This document shows positions 15,102 to 24,005 of a stretch of 40,648 nucleotides of DNA, piece after piece. Below the pieces are notes generated by a model. That model was given only the letters and a program-made list of their open reading frames with translations, was not told the DNA's origin and did not search any database. Location of the stretch: contig CANMUM010000016.1 in assembly GCA_947501025.1 (NCBI GenBank), positions 1 to 40,648 of the forward strand, read 5' to 3'. How positions within the stretch are numbered: position 1 is the first letter of the stretch; every line of letters starts with the position of its first letter. This DNA is from an uncultured Paracoccaceae bacterium. GTDB taxonomy: Bacteria; Pseudomonadota; Alphaproteobacteria; Rhodobacterales; Rhodobacteraceae. The position numbers were made by a program, and so were the translations under genes.

Positions 15102-16738
15102 AGCCAAATGAGTTTCTTGATGAAATAGGACAGATAGCCGAAGCCTTCCGCCGTAAGATTGAGCTTGAGGTGGAGGCGTTTGATACTTGTGTAGATGCTC
15201 GATCGGAACGCCTAAATCAAGTCAATGATCCACTATCAGGGTTTCGTTTTTTTTGCGAAACTTACTTTCCACACTATCTTGAAGAGGAAGCATCCCACTT
15301 ACATGAAGAACTTTTTGAGATGTTACCACGGGCGCTTCAAACAAAAGAAGGCGTGCGAGAGCTTTTAAAAGCCCCGCGAGGATCCGCAAAGTCAACTTAT
15401 ATCAGCCAGCTCTTTCCGCTTTACTGCGTTATGTTGTGCAAGAAGCATTATATCGTACTTGTGATGGACGCTTTTGAACAAGCGGCTGTTATGCTTGAGG
15501 CGATCAAAGCTGAATTGGAATTCAATCCACGGCTTCTATTCGATTTCCCAGAGCAAACAGGGCAAGGTCGCGAATGGGCTTCAGGTAAAATCATCACAGC
15601 CAATCACATAAAAATCGAGGGATTTGGTACAGGTAAAAAAATCCGTGGCCGTCGTCATGGTCCATTTCGTCCTGATCTTGCTATTCTTGATGATGTTGAG
15701 AATGATGAAAACGTTGAAAGCAAGAAACAACGTGACAAGCTTGAAAAGTGGATATCTAAAGCCGTTTTGAAACTTGGACCAACCGATGGTTCTATGGATG
15801 TGTTTTATGCGGGTACCGTAATTCACAATGATGCTGTCATTAACCGCATTGCTAAAAAGAAAGGCTGGAACGTTACAGAATACCAAGCCATTTTGAAATG
15901 GCCCGATCGCATGGATCTTTGGGAGCAGTGGGAGGAACTTTATCTCAACAACGAAGATGATGCCGATATGCGCTTTTATGCTAAGAATAAAGCTGAAATG
16001 AACAAAGGCGCAAAGGTCAACTGGCCAGCTATGCACTCACTGTTGTATTTGATGATGGAACGCGCAGGCGACCATGAAAGCTTTGAAAGCGAATACCAGA
16101 ATAAGCCGATTTCAAAAGGCAATCCGTTTCAAGATATAACATGGTGGGTACAAAAAAAACGCGACTGGGTATATTTTGGCGCGCTTGACCCAAGTCTTGG
16201 GCGCAAAGGCTCAAATGGAGATCCGTCTGCTATCCTCATTGGTGGTTTTGATCGCGAGGAAGGCATTCTTGATGTAGTGGAAGCTTCTATCCGCAGGAGA
16301 TTGCCCAGTGTCATCATTGAAGACGTGATCGCCATGCAACGTGAATATCAATGCCAGCTTTGGTTCGTAGAGAACATTCAGTTTCAAGAATTTTTGCGCA
16401 CTCAAATCATGGCAGAAGCCGCAAAAGCAAAGCCGCCTATTGCTTTGCCATGTATGCCCGTTACGCCACACACGGATAAAAAACTGCGCATTGAGCGCCT
16501 TCAAGCGCCAATGAAAGCAAGCCTTATTCGATTGCACAAATCACAAACAACACTGATTGATCAATTGCAGCAATGGCCCACGGCCGATCATGATGATGGG
16601 CCAGATTGTCTTGAGATGCTTTGGACACACGCCCTTCAATATGGCGGCACAACGTTAACATCAGGTGGCCTCACGATAGCCCAAGGAAGCCCACAAAACG
16701 ATAGCTATAGCGATAATCTCGGAGGGTATGAGTTATGA
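15098..16738 (+). CDS. Large terminase subunit (Mu gp28-like)
   Basis: A 546-aa packaging motor. The ATPase part has Walker A APRGSAKST (92-100) and Walker B LAILDDVEN (194-202). The nuclease part begins FGALDPSLGRKG with Asp364 as a likely metal ligand, and a later VENIQF and DDGPDCLEML carry other acidic residues. Head-full packaging from the integrated prophage is expected, as in Mu. The start overlaps DUF1804 by ATGA and the stop overlaps the portal gene the same way. Confidence 0.93.
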   Translation: MKPNEFLDEIGQIAEAFRRKIELEVEAFDTCVDARSERLNQVNDPLSGFRFFCETYFPHYLEEEASHLHEELFEMLPRALQTKEGVRELLKAPRGSAKSTYISQLFPLYCVMLCKKHYIVLVMDAFEQAAVMLEAIKAELEFNPRLLFDFPEQTGQGREWASGKIITANHIKIEGFGTGKKIRGRRHGPFRPDLAILDDVENDENVESKKQRDKLEKWISKAVLKLGPTDGSMDVFYAGTVIHNDAVINRIAKKKGWNVTEYQAILKWPDRMDLWEQWEELYLNNEDDADMRFYAKNKAEMNKGAKVNWPAMHSLLYLMMERAGDHESFESEYQNKPISKGNPFQDITWWVQKKRDWVYFGALDPSLGRKGSNGDPSAILIGGFDREEGILDVVEASIRRRLPSVIIEDVIAMQREYQCQLWFVENIQFQEFLRTQIMAEAAKAKPPIALPCMPVTPHTDKKLRIERLQAPMKASLIRLHKSQTTLIDQLQQWPTADHDDGPDCLEMLWTHALQYGGTTLTSGGLTIAQGSPQNDSYSDNLGGYEL

Positions 16739-19488
16739 CAAAGAAAAAGAGTAAGACAAAATCACCACAACCAAATCTTGAGGTTATCAGCGGCTTTGGT
16801 GCGGAGAACCATTTGACTGGTTACTCCAATATTCTATCACCTGCTGACCCAATGCTGACACGCCATACAGGACGATCGGGTTTTGATATCTATGATGAAA
16901 TTGCGCGTGATGGCCGTGTCTCCTCCGCACTCACAAAGCGCAAGCAAAAACTGGTTGGCCGTGAATGGAAAATCAAACCCGCAAGTGATGCTCCACGTGA
17001 TCTTGAGGCCGCCGATTTTGTGCGCACAACATTTGAAAACATTCCATTTGATCAAATCGTACTCGATCTCCTTGATGCAACATTAAAAGGCTTTGCGGTT
17101 TCGGAAGTGATTTGGAAATTTGAGGATGGAAAAGTTACAATTGACCGTATCAATTCACTTGAGCAATCGCGCTTTGTATTTGACAAAGAGCAAAATCTAA
17201 GACTTTTGAAAACGGCATTTGATGTTTCAGGTGAGATTATGCCTGATCAAAAATTCATTGTGCACCGTTACCGCGCAAAAGCACATAATCCATACGGCCT
17301 TGGTCTTGGTTATGAGCTTTTCTGGCCTTCACAATTTAAGCGCCGTGGTGTCGGGTTTTGGCAAAAGTTTCTTGATCGTTGGTCAGCACCTATCCCTGTA
17401 GGCAAGGTTGTCCAAGGAACGACAAAAGAAGATCGCAGTAAACTTCTTAACCACCTTCTCTCATTGAATAACGCGAAAGCATTCGTCATGAACCTTGGTG
17501 AGGAGCTTGATAGCTTTGAAACAAGCCGCTCAGGGCGCGCGGAATTCGAGGCGTGGGTCAAAACATGGAATGAAGAGATCACGATCATCATCAATGGTGA
17601 GACATTAACCACCAGCCTTGATGGTCAAGGCTCGCGTGCTGCAGGTGAAGTCCATTCTGATATGCTTGATGATTTGGTTGATTTTGATGCTGATTTGATC
17701 AGTGGTACGTTCAATTCAACAGTAATCAAATGGCTTTGCGATTTCAATTTTACGGATGTTGGCTACCCAAAAATATGGTGGGAGTTACCAGCTGATGAGC
17801 ATGAACAAGAAAAGCTACTCAAAGCCCGCGCCGAACGCCGAAGGCTTGATCTCGATGTCTTTGAAAAAACACGCGAGCTTGGATATGAACCCACCGATCC
17901 AGAATGGTTAAGCAACTCTCAAGGTGTTGAACTACGCCCGATCGCAGAATCAAAAAAAAAAGATAATCCCGCCTTCGTAGCAGGTTCGGTTGTTGAATTC
18001 ACATCAAGTGACATAGTTGTGACGCTCAGTGATTACTTGTCCGAAAGTTCAAGCGCATATTTTCAAGCTATCATTGAGAGCATGAAAGATGATGTGGCGC
18101 GCGCAGATAATTTTGATGATTTCACCTCATCTTTGCAAGCTGGATATACACTCGATGATGATTATACCAACAAGCTTGGTCAAGCTTTTATCCTTGCCCA
18201 TTGCTATGGGCGCAGTGAGATCATTGACGAAAGCAGTGAAACCGATGAGTTTGCACAAACGCAATTCCCAGGCGGCCCATTTGAAGAACAGCTTGAGTTT
18301 TTTCGACAAAAGATAAGCCTACCAAGCAATGACTGGACAGACATCATGCGCAATGGCCATGATCGGGCTTTTGTTGTGGCGGGCGCAAACCGTATGGAGA
18401 TTGTAGAAGATTTACGCGCGGCCGTAGATGATGCAATCGAGAACGGCACAACTTTCAGAGACTTCCAAAAGAACTTTGATGAAGTCGCAGATAAGCATAG
18501 TTGGGATTATAATGGAGATCGCGAATGGCGCGCCCGCACCATATACGAAACCAATTTGCGCACATCACATATGGCAGGCAGACTTTCTCAAATGCGAGAT
18601 CCTGACATCACTGAGCGCCGTCCATATTGGCAATATGTGCATGGCCAGACACGAAAACCAAAGATTGCACGCCGTGAGCATAAATCATGGGATGGACTTA
18701 TTTTGCGCTATGATGATCCTTGGTGGGATACGCATTATCCGCCCAATGGTTGGAAATGTTCATGTGGTGTAATAACGCTTTCGCAAAATGATTTGGAAAG
18801 ATTAGGTTATAATGGGCCAGACACCGCGCCTGACCTTGGTGATCGGGAAATGACAATTTGGCAAACGGGTGAAAAAGTCCGTGTGCCAAATGGTGTGGGT
18901 TTGGGTTGGGATCATGCGCCAGGCGCAACATGGGAAAATGGGCTGGTTCCCAAACATCTTGCAACACCACTAAGCCTGCCTGCAAACACTATTGCTCACG
19001 CTCAAAAATTAACAGAAACGGCAAAACCGTTTTCATCTGATGTGCTCGCAGCGGGTCAAGCGGATGAGGAATATGCGCGCGCATTTTTGCAACCGTTTGG
19101 AGCTGATATTGGCAAGGGTGTTGTGTTTCGCGATAAGGCCGAGCAAGTTATTGTTATATCAGACGCTTTGCTAAGAGACGGATCTGGCCGCTTAAAGGTC
19201 AATAAATTTGATCGTGGGCGTTACATGCCAATACTTGCGGAAACGATCATTGACCCTGATGAAATATGGATAAATTGGCAACGTGATAAGATTTCAGGGA
19301 GGGATCGCTTGGTGCGCAACTATCTGCGTGCGGCTCCTGATGATGCAGGTTTTGCTGTGTTCTCTTACCGTGATGGATTGTTTTGGTATGGCAATACGAC
19401 ATTCGCACCACGCAAACGATCAAAGGTTGATCTCAGATATATTGAAAATCGCAGACAAGGTGCATTGTTGTATCAGAGAAAAAAATAA
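16735..19488 (+). CDS. Portal (DUF935) - head morphogenesis (F-like) - PBECR2-like nuclease fusion
   Basis: At 917 aa this single frame joins what Mu makes from separate genes. Residues about 20-410 are a DUF935/gp29 portal (RDGRVSSALTKRKQKLVG, DLLDATLKGFAVSEVIW, RWSAPIPVGK). Residues about 540-700 are an F/SPP1 gp7-type head morphogenesis domain (RTIYETNLRTSHMAGR, YPPNGWKCSCGV). Residues about 778-917 resemble a PBECR2 domain, a predicted nuclease of the barnase/EndoU/colicin/RelE-like superfamily (KGVVFRDKAEQVIVIS, ETIIDPDEIW, YRDGLFWYG, RRQGALLYQ). No stop or frameshift interrupts it. The nuclease part could enter the cell with DNA or act in heads. Portal and F calls are firm; PBECR2 is by remembered pattern. 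Confidence 0.88.
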   Translation: MTKKKSKTKSPQPNLEVISGFGAENHLTGYSNILSPADPMLTRHTGRSGFDIYDEIARDGRVSSALTKRKQKLVGREWKIKPASDAPRDLEAADFVRTTFENIPFDQIVLDLLDATLKGFAVSEVIWKFEDGKVTIDRINSLEQSRFVFDKEQNLRLLKTAFDVSGEIMPDQKFIVHRYRAKAHNPYGLGLGYELFWPSQFKRRGVGFWQKFLDRWSAPIPVGKVVQGTTKEDRSKLLNHLLSLNNAKAFVMNLGEELDSFETSRSGRAEFEAWVKTWNEEITIIINGETLTTSLDGQGSRAAGEVHSDMLDDLVDFDADLISGTFNSTVIKWLCDFNFTDVGYPKIWWELPADEHEQEKLLKARAERRRLDLDVFEKTRELGYEPTDPEWLSNSQGVELRPIAESKKKDNPAFVAGSVVEFTSSDIVVTLSDYLSESSSAYFQAIIESMKDDVARADNFDDFTSSLQAGYTLDDDYTNKLGQAFILAHCYGRSEIIDESSETDEFAQTQFPGGPFEEQLEFFRQKISLPSNDWTDIMRNGHDRAFVVAGANRMEIVEDLRAAVDDAIENGTTFRDFQKNFDEVADKHSWDYNGDREWRARTIYETNLRTSHMAGRLSQMRDPDITERRPYWQYVHGQTRKPKIARREHKSWDGLILRYDDPWWDTHYPPNGWKCSCGVITLSQNDLERLGYNGPDTAPDLGDREMTIWQTGEKVRVPNGVGLGWDHAPGATWENGLVPKHLATPLSLPANTIAHAQKLTETAKPFSSDVLAAGQADEEYARAFLQPFGADIGKGVVFRDKAEQVIVISDALLRDGSGRLKVNKFDRGRYMPILAETIIDPDEIWINWQRDKISGRDRLVRNYLRAAPDDAGFAVFSYRDGLFWYGNTTFAPRKRSKVDLRYIENRRQGALLYQRKK

Positions 19489-19594
19489 GCGCGACAGGAT
19501 GTTCCGCCGCGCAATCTCAGCTTTTTAGTTGGCGCAATCATCGGCCATAATTATCTGAGTATCCAATATCTAACACGAAAGTAGATCAAAATCA

Positions 19595-20050
19595 ATGTCT
19601 GTAAAGCTCACCATCGATATGAAGGATGCCCAAGCCGAAATAGGCAGGCTGATACAGCAGGTGAAAAATACAACTCCGCTTATGAAAGAGATTGGAGAGA
19701 TTGGGCTTAACGCTGTCCATGAACGCTTTGATCGTGAAAATGCACCAGATGGCACATCTTGGAAACCGCATGCCGCAACGACAAGGCGAGCGCGCTTGCG
19801 CAAAAATGGCAACGCACAGCTCACACTCCTACGTGATAGTGGACAATTGGCTGGATCATTTCACTATAAAGCAGGTCAATCGCGTGTGGAGATTGGCTCA
19901 AACAAACCCTATGCGGCGATACAAAACAGTGGCGGCAAGGCAGGCAGAGGCCGAAAAGTTACAATTCCCGCTCGCACGATTTTGGGCATTAGCCGACAAG
20001 ACAAAAAGGATTACTTTGATGCAATTAAATATCACCTCACCAAGAAATAA
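19595..20050 (+). CDS. Virion morphogenesis / tail completion protein (Mu gpG-like)
   Basis: A 151-aa protein of the phage virion morphogenesis family (PF05069). Recognisable are NAVHERFDRENAPDGTSWKP, then LTLLRDSGQLAGSFHY, NKPYAAIQNSGGKAG, and IPARTILGIS. It probably acts at the head-tail joint. There is no strong ribosome-binding site, and a 106-bp gap without recognised signals separates it from the portal fusion. Confidence 0.9.
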   Translation: MSVKLTIDMKDAQAEIGRLIQQVKNTTPLMKEIGEIGLNAVHERFDRENAPDGTSWKPHAATTRRARLRKNGNAQLTLLRDSGQLAGSFHYKAGQSRVEIGSNKPYAAIQNSGGKAGRGRKVTIPARTILGISRQDKKDYFDAIKYHLTKK

Positions 20051-20053
20051 TCA

Positions 20054-20515
20054 TCAATTTGCAGAGGTTTCCCCAGTCATCATAGGTAATGTCGGCTTTC
20101 CTGCGACTGCATCCAATTCTTCTTGGGTCATTGGGCCATGAGAACAAATCATACGGACACTCTTCTCTGCATTATCAAACAAATGGTATTCATAAAGTTG
20201 TCCCCGCTTGAAAGCGCCAAATCGGTCAAAGATCTCCTCGTAGTTTTCACATTGTTCATATTGGGCATGGGGGGCTTTATGAAACAAGGCATATCCAACA
20301 AAAATCAAAAAAGCGATAAAGATTGGCGCCATGATATATTTCATAAACCAAACGCTCCGAGCCGTATCCTCCTCCAGATCAATCCATATAGACGCCAATC
20401 TCATGATCTTAGCCGCAGCCTCATTGTTATCTTCGGCTTCTTTCGCAACCGCGATAATCTCTCTCGCAAGTTTTGATTTTCGTGAATGATGATAGAAAAT
20501 ATTCCACTCGCCCAT
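20054..20515 (-). CDS. Single-pass membrane protein (moron), unknown
   Basis: A 153-aa protein on the minus strand inside the late region. Residues about 1-57 are charged and helical (KLAREIIAVAKEAEDNNEAA), about 60-80 form one membrane segment (IMAPIFIAFLIFVGYALF), and the rest is a polar domain with three cysteines. GGGG stands 6 nt before the ATG. Only 3 bp separate its stop from that of the tail completion gene. Such isolated reverse genes in prophages are often expressed in the lysogen and some block superinfection, but nothing here proves that. Confidence 0.75.
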   Translation of the reverse strand: MGEWNIFYHHSRKSKLAREIIAVAKEAEDNNEAAAKIMRLASIWIDLEEDTARSVWFMKYIMAPIFIAFLIFVGYALFHKAPHAQYEQCENYEEIFDRFGAFKRGQLYEYHLFDNAEKSVRMICSHGPMTQEELDAVAGKPTLPMMTGETSAN

Positions 20516-20785
20516 ATTCGCCCCCAGAATTGATTATTGAACCGAAAGGCTATCAAGTTACCCAAAACAATGCAACACCCCCGTTAACCCCCCGTTAAAA
20601 TCGCTTAAAATGATAATTTCGCGCGCGGGGAAAACCTTTGGTCAATAAATATGTTGCTTTTAGTGAGAATTTCCATATTTTGATTAAATCGATAAAAATA
20701 ATATGCCACCCAAGCGCTTAGGGTAAAATCACCAAGCGCAATGTGAAATTCTAGCCTCTCAATTGATTTGCAATATGAGGCTATT
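20516..20785. promoter_or_regulatory. Divergent control region before protease gene
   Basis: This 270-bp region should hold promoters for the minus-strand moron and the head operon. It contains CCGTTAAC/CCGTTAAA direct repeats (20580-20600), GCTTAAAATGAT followed by a GCGCGCG tract (20603-20627), and a dyad-like ACCCAA-GCGC-TTAGGG followed by TAAAATC (20708-20730). The last resembles late promoters 1 and 2 in arm sequence and 4-nt spacing, though with mismatches. Confidence 0.5.
20708..20730 (+). promoter_or_regulatory. Late promoter 3 candidate, Mor-type dyad
   Basis: ACCCAA (20708-20713) and TTAGGG (20718-20723) match the dyad plan CCTTAA-N4-TTAAGG at most positions, and the following TAA is shared. 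It stands 62 bp before the protease start, like the 57 bp for late promoter 1. Confidence 0.45.
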
Positions 20786-21889
20786 TTGTCAAAACCAAAA
20801 CCAAAAAAAGTTGAAGTATTTCGTCCAGGGACTTTTACCTCAATGGATGGAACTGAGATTACGTTCTCTGCTGAGGACGTATCTGCAATTGCAACGGCTT
20901 ATAATCGTCAATCGGCTCCTGCACCTGTTGTTGTAGGGCACCCACGGCATGACAGCCCTGCTTATGGTTGGGCCGATAACTTTTCGATTAATGATGAAGG
21001 CAAGTTGATTGCTGAGATTGATGATCTCACGCCGAGTTTTGTGGAGGCCGTCACAGAAGGCCGTTACCGCAAGATTTCAATGGCTTTTTTCACACCAGAC
21101 CATCCTGCTAATCCAATGCCTGGTCAATACTACGCCAAGCATATTGGCTTTTTGGGTGGAGCCGCGCCTGCGGTAACGGGCTTAGAACCTGTCAAATTTG
21201 AAGCTGATGATGATGCCGTGATCATTGATTACTTTGCTGATGCACAAGATGTGGCTCGCGAAGCCGCAGGCTTGTTTCGCAATATTCGTGATTTCGTTAT
21301 TGAGAAATTCGGTCTTGAAAAAGCCAACCAAGTCCTGCCGCAATGGCGTGTGTCTTGGATTGAAGAAATGGGCTTAGAAAATGAGCCTGAAGAAATTCCC
21401 AATTATTCAACACCCACAACCCCTGTAAATGGAGAACAGACCATGCCTGGACCTACACCAGAAGAACTTGCGACACGCGAGGCAAATCTTGCTGCGCGCG
21501 AAGCTGAAATGAACCGTACGGAAGCTGCAAGCTTTGTGGATGCTTTGATTGAAGCAGGCACTTTGTTGCCTGCTCAAAAAGATGACGCAACAGAATTGCT
21601 CGCCTTTGCTGAGGGCGCTTCACAAGAAGTAGCTTTTGCCGATGGCACAAAAAAATCAGCATCAGCTTTGGTGAAAGATTTATTGGGCGCGCTTGGTAAG
21701 CAGGTCGATTTTTCAACTCGGGCAAACCCTCAAGATGATACACAACCAAATGTCACAAATTTTGCAGCAAATGATGGATCTGTTGTCGATGAAGATAGCG
21801 CATTACTCGATGCAAAAGCCAAAGAATTCCAAGCCGCACATCCTGGCGTAACTTATCTTGATGCAGTTCACGCTGTTCAAAATCAATAG
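20786..21889 (+). CDS. Head maturation protease with C-terminal scaffold (Mu I/Z-like)
   Basis: A 367-aa protein. Residues about 1-150 match Mu protease I (gp32): VEVFRPGTFTSMDGTEITFS, VVGHPRHDSPAYGWA, RYRKISMAFFTPDHP, HIGFLGGAAPAV. The second half is a charged, helical scaffold (PEELATREANLAAREAEM). In Mu the scaffold Z is also made alone from an internal start; a similar one exists at 21443. I start at TTG 20786 because TGAGG stands 6 nt upstream; another TTG at 20768 has none and no ATG fits. It is the first gene of the head operon. Confidence 0.88.
   Translation: MSKPKPKKVEVFRPGTFTSMDGTEITFSAEDVSAIATAYNRQSAPAPVVVGHPRHDSPAYGWADNFSINDEGKLIAEIDDLTPSFVEAVTEGRYRKISMAFFTPDHPANPMPGQYYAKHIGFLGGAAPAVTGLEPVKFEADDDAVIIDYFADAQDVAREAAGLFRNIRDFVIEKFGLEKANQVLPQWRVSWIEEMGLENEPEEIPNYSTPTTPVNGEQTMPGPTPEELATREANLAAREAEMNRTEAASFVDALIEAGTLLPAQKDDATELLAFAEGASQEVAFADGTKKSASALVKDLLGALGKQVDFSTRANPQDDTQPNVTNFAANDGSVVDEDSALLDAKAKEFQAAHPGVTYLDAVHAVQNQ
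21443..21889 (+). CDS. Possible internal scaffold protein (Z-like), same frame
   Basis: An ATG at 21443 in the protease frame is preceded by GGAG (21431-21434) with 8 nt spacing, and begins exactly at the scaffold-like half (MPGPTPEELATREANL). It would give a 148-aa scaffold, as in Mu, where Z is the C-terminal part of I. The proof is absent from sequence alone. Confidence 0.5.
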   Translation: MPGPTPEELATREANLAAREAEMNRTEAASFVDALIEAGTLLPAQKDDATELLAFAEGASQEVAFADGTKKSASALVKDLLGALGKQVDFSTRANPQDDTQPNVTNFAANDGSVVDEDSALLDAKAKEFQAAHPGVTYLDAVHAVQNQ

Positions 21890-21898
21890 GAGATTACT

Positions 21899-22222
21899 AT
21901 GAAGCCTCAAAAACTAATTCTCACACTCACAGCGACAGCCACTGCTGATATTTCAACTGGCCGCTTTGTGAATTTTGAAGGCACCCATGCTGCTGCTGAA
22001 GACAAAATCCTTGGCGTTGCGTTCACAGATAGCGCTGCAGGTATGGATACACCTGTCGTTGCGATCGGCGTGATGAATGTTGTGACGGCAGAAGCCATCC
22101 CTGCAGGATCTGGTGTCAAATCGGATGCCGAAGGACGTGCGGTTGTCGCCACAAGCGATGCTTATGCGCAAGCCATCACTGATGCCACACAAGGTGGCAT
22201 GGTCTCAATTCTTATCAAGTAA
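21899..22222 (+). CDS. DUF2190 capsid decoration/cement protein
   Basis: A 107-aa protein matching DUF2190: a beta-rich fold with ISTGRFVNFEGTHAA, then ILGVAFTDSAAGMDTPVV and VTAEAIPAGSGVKSDAEGRAV. Such proteins cover and stabilise capsids. It lies between protease/scaffold and major capsid as usual, with AGGAG before its ATG. Confidence 0.85.
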   Translation: MKPQKLILTLTATATADISTGRFVNFEGTHAAAEDKILGVAFTDSAAGMDTPVVAIGVMNVVTAEAIPAGSGVKSDAEGRAVVATSDAYAQAITDATQGGMVSILIK

Positions 22223-22232
22223 GGAATTCAAT

Positions 22233-23174
22233 ATGCCTATGAACCCAGCCCAAGCCCGATTGATTGATCAGGTCCTCACCAATCACGCGATTGGATATAC
22301 CAACTCAGAAATGATTGGCCATCATATTTTTCCGCGCGTACCTATCCCCGCACGCGGTGCCAAAGTTATCAAATTTGGTAAAGAAGGCTTTCGGTTACGT
22401 GATACGCGCCGCGCGCCAGGCGCATCGCGCAGGCAAGTCCAGTTTGGCTTTGCATCCGATCCAGTAACTGTTTTTCAAGAGGCGCTTGATGCTTCTGTGC
22501 CGATCGAGGTTCAAGAAGAAGCTGCACGTGGCCCAGACATTGATATTTTGGCACTTTCTGTGAATACGGTTCTTGATAGTTTTGCTCTCTCGCAAGAACA
22601 TCATGTTTCTAAAATTGCGCGAGATCCTGCATCATATTCAGAAAATAGCAAGGAAGCGCTCACAGGCACAAGTCTTTGGACGTCTGCAAGCAGTGATCCT
22701 GAAAAAGACATTGATGATGCAAAAGATCAAATTCGTGGCCGTATTGGCCGCAATCCAAATCTTTTGACACTCAGCCCAAAAGTATTCAAAGCTCTTAAAC
22801 GTCATCCTAAAATCAAAGAGCATTTCAAATACACATCTTCAAAGTCCGTTACCGAAGATATGCTGGCAACTTATTTTGATATCGAAAAAGTCATCGTCGG
22901 TCGTGCGGTTGAGCTTGATGCGGAAGCCTCTGCGGATGCAGACGCAACTGATGTATGGGGAAATGACGCTATCTTGAGCTTTTCACCGCAATCTGGATCT
23001 TCATATTTGCTTCCGTCTTTTGGATACACCTACATGCTGAAAGGCGGCACCTTTGTTCGTAAGGGTTGGTTCGATCAAGATAATGATAGCTGGCGCGCTC
23101 CCGTGAACCAAGAATGGAACGCTTATCTGACAGGTGCCGATGCAGGTTTCTTGTTCCAAGCACCAGCGGGTTAA
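22233..23174 (+). CDS. Major capsid protein
   Basis: A 313-aa protein in the place of Mu gpT, between decoration and head completion genes. The order and features (IDQVLTNHAIGYTNSEMIGHHIFP, VPIPARGAKVIKFGKEGFR, RGRIGRNPNLLTLSPKVFKAL, and a late VRKGWFDQDNDSW) fit HK97-fold capsids of the DUF2184/Mu-like sort found in alphaproteobacterial phages; it is not close to Mu gpT itself. ATG 22233 is chosen because AAGGAA stands upstream; the frame from 22113 overlaps the decoration gene. Confidence 0.82.
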   Translation: MPMNPAQARLIDQVLTNHAIGYTNSEMIGHHIFPRVPIPARGAKVIKFGKEGFRLRDTRRAPGASRRQVQFGFASDPVTVFQEALDASVPIEVQEEAARGPDIDILALSVNTVLDSFALSQEHHVSKIARDPASYSENSKEALTGTSLWTSASSDPEKDIDDAKDQIRGRIGRNPNLLTLSPKVFKALKRHPKIKEHFKYTSSKSVTEDMLATYFDIEKVIVGRAVELDAEASADADATDVWGNDAILSFSPQSGSSYLLPSFGYTYMLKGGTFVRKGWFDQDNDSWRAPVNQEWNAYLTGADAGFLFQAPAG

Positions 23175-23185
23175 GGGAGGTCGAA

Positions 23186-23518
23186 ATGAAAGCGAGACAA
23201 CGCCTTAAAGTCAATGGAAAACCATTCAAGGCTGGAGATAGCCTTGACGAGCTATCTGCGGAGGATCTCGCACTTGTGCCTGATTATTGCAAATCAGAAC
23301 CCGAAATTGCTGAAGCTGGTGAACTCGTGACACGTGAAAGTGAGGGAGATCCCGTCATGGTTACGCGCGAGGACATCGCGCAGATGAAAACAAAAGAGTG
23401 CCTTGAGCTGCTCGCAATTCGAGGCGTTACATTGCCCGCAAATACGGCTGCGACGGTTGCACGTGAAGAGCTGGTCAAGGTTATGTTTGTTGATCTTGAT
23501 ACCAAGGCTCAGGAGTAA
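23186..23518 (+). CDS. Hypothetical head protein with SAP/HeH-like tail
   Basis: A 110-aa protein between capsid and DUF1320. The N-terminus (RLKVNGKPFKAGDSL) looks like a small beta fold; the C-terminus (MKTKECLELLAIRGVTLPAN then REELVKVMF) resembles HeH/SAP-type helix-extended modules seen in phage head genes. ATG 23186 has GGGAGG upstream. Function not known; a head-tail connector or accessory role would fit the position. Confidence 0.65.
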   Translation: MKARQRLKVNGKPFKAGDSLDELSAEDLALVPDYCKSEPEIAEAGELVTRESEGDPVMVTREDIAQMKTKECLELLAIRGVTLPANTAATVAREELVKVMFVDLDTKAQE

Positions 23519-23525
23519 ACCTATC

Positions 23526-24005
23526 ATGGCAAAATACCTCAACATTGATGGCCTCGAACTTAAGCTTGGTAAGGAAGAGCTTGAGCAGATCGCATCGAAT
23601 GGCTTGCACAATTCGGCTGATGGTGCGGCGATCGATAAGGAGCGTGTTGAGGATGCCCTGATGTTTGCAGATAATCTGATTGATAGCCACATTTTGCGCA
23701 GCCATCCCTTCCTTGCTGAGGCAACGCCTGAAACTGCGCCGAGCCTCCTTTCTGGCATTGCTTGTGACATCGCACGCTATCGATTGCGCAATCATAGCGC
23801 CAATAAGTCTGAAGCATCTGATTTGGTTGAGCGTCGTTATGATGAGGCGGTTCAATCTCTTGAGGACATTCGGGACGGTGAAATAGATTTGCAAGGTGGA
23901 GCATTATCAGATGGTGAAAATGTGACATCAATGGCCGTCAATGATGACAGCATCTTATGTGGTGGTGCAGATAGCACTACAGCCAAGTTTTTGGAGGGAT
24001 ACTAA
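23526..24005 (+). CDS. DUF1320 head-tail protein (Mu gp36-like)
   Basis: A 159-aa member of DUF1320. It shows a helical pattern of this connector family: a mid segment VEDALMFADNLIDSHILRSH, then LLSGIACDIARYRLRNHSA and VERRYDEAVQSLEDIRDGEI. In Mu it stands between capsid and gp37, as here. ATG 23526 follows AGGAG within the preceding stop region and matches the domain start; its stop overlaps the next ATG. Confidence 0.9.
   Translation: MAKYLNIDGLELKLGKEELEQIASNGLHNSADGAAIDKERVEDALMFADNLIDSHILRSHPFLAEATPETAPSLLSGIACDIARYRLRNHSANKSEASDLVERRYDEAVQSLEDIRDGEIDLQGGALSDGENVTSMAVNDDSILCGGADSTTAKFLEGY

Noticed and set aside
15581-16036. Minus-strand frames opposite the terminase and other late genes
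   Set aside because: They are antisense to strongly recognised genes and lack start signals.
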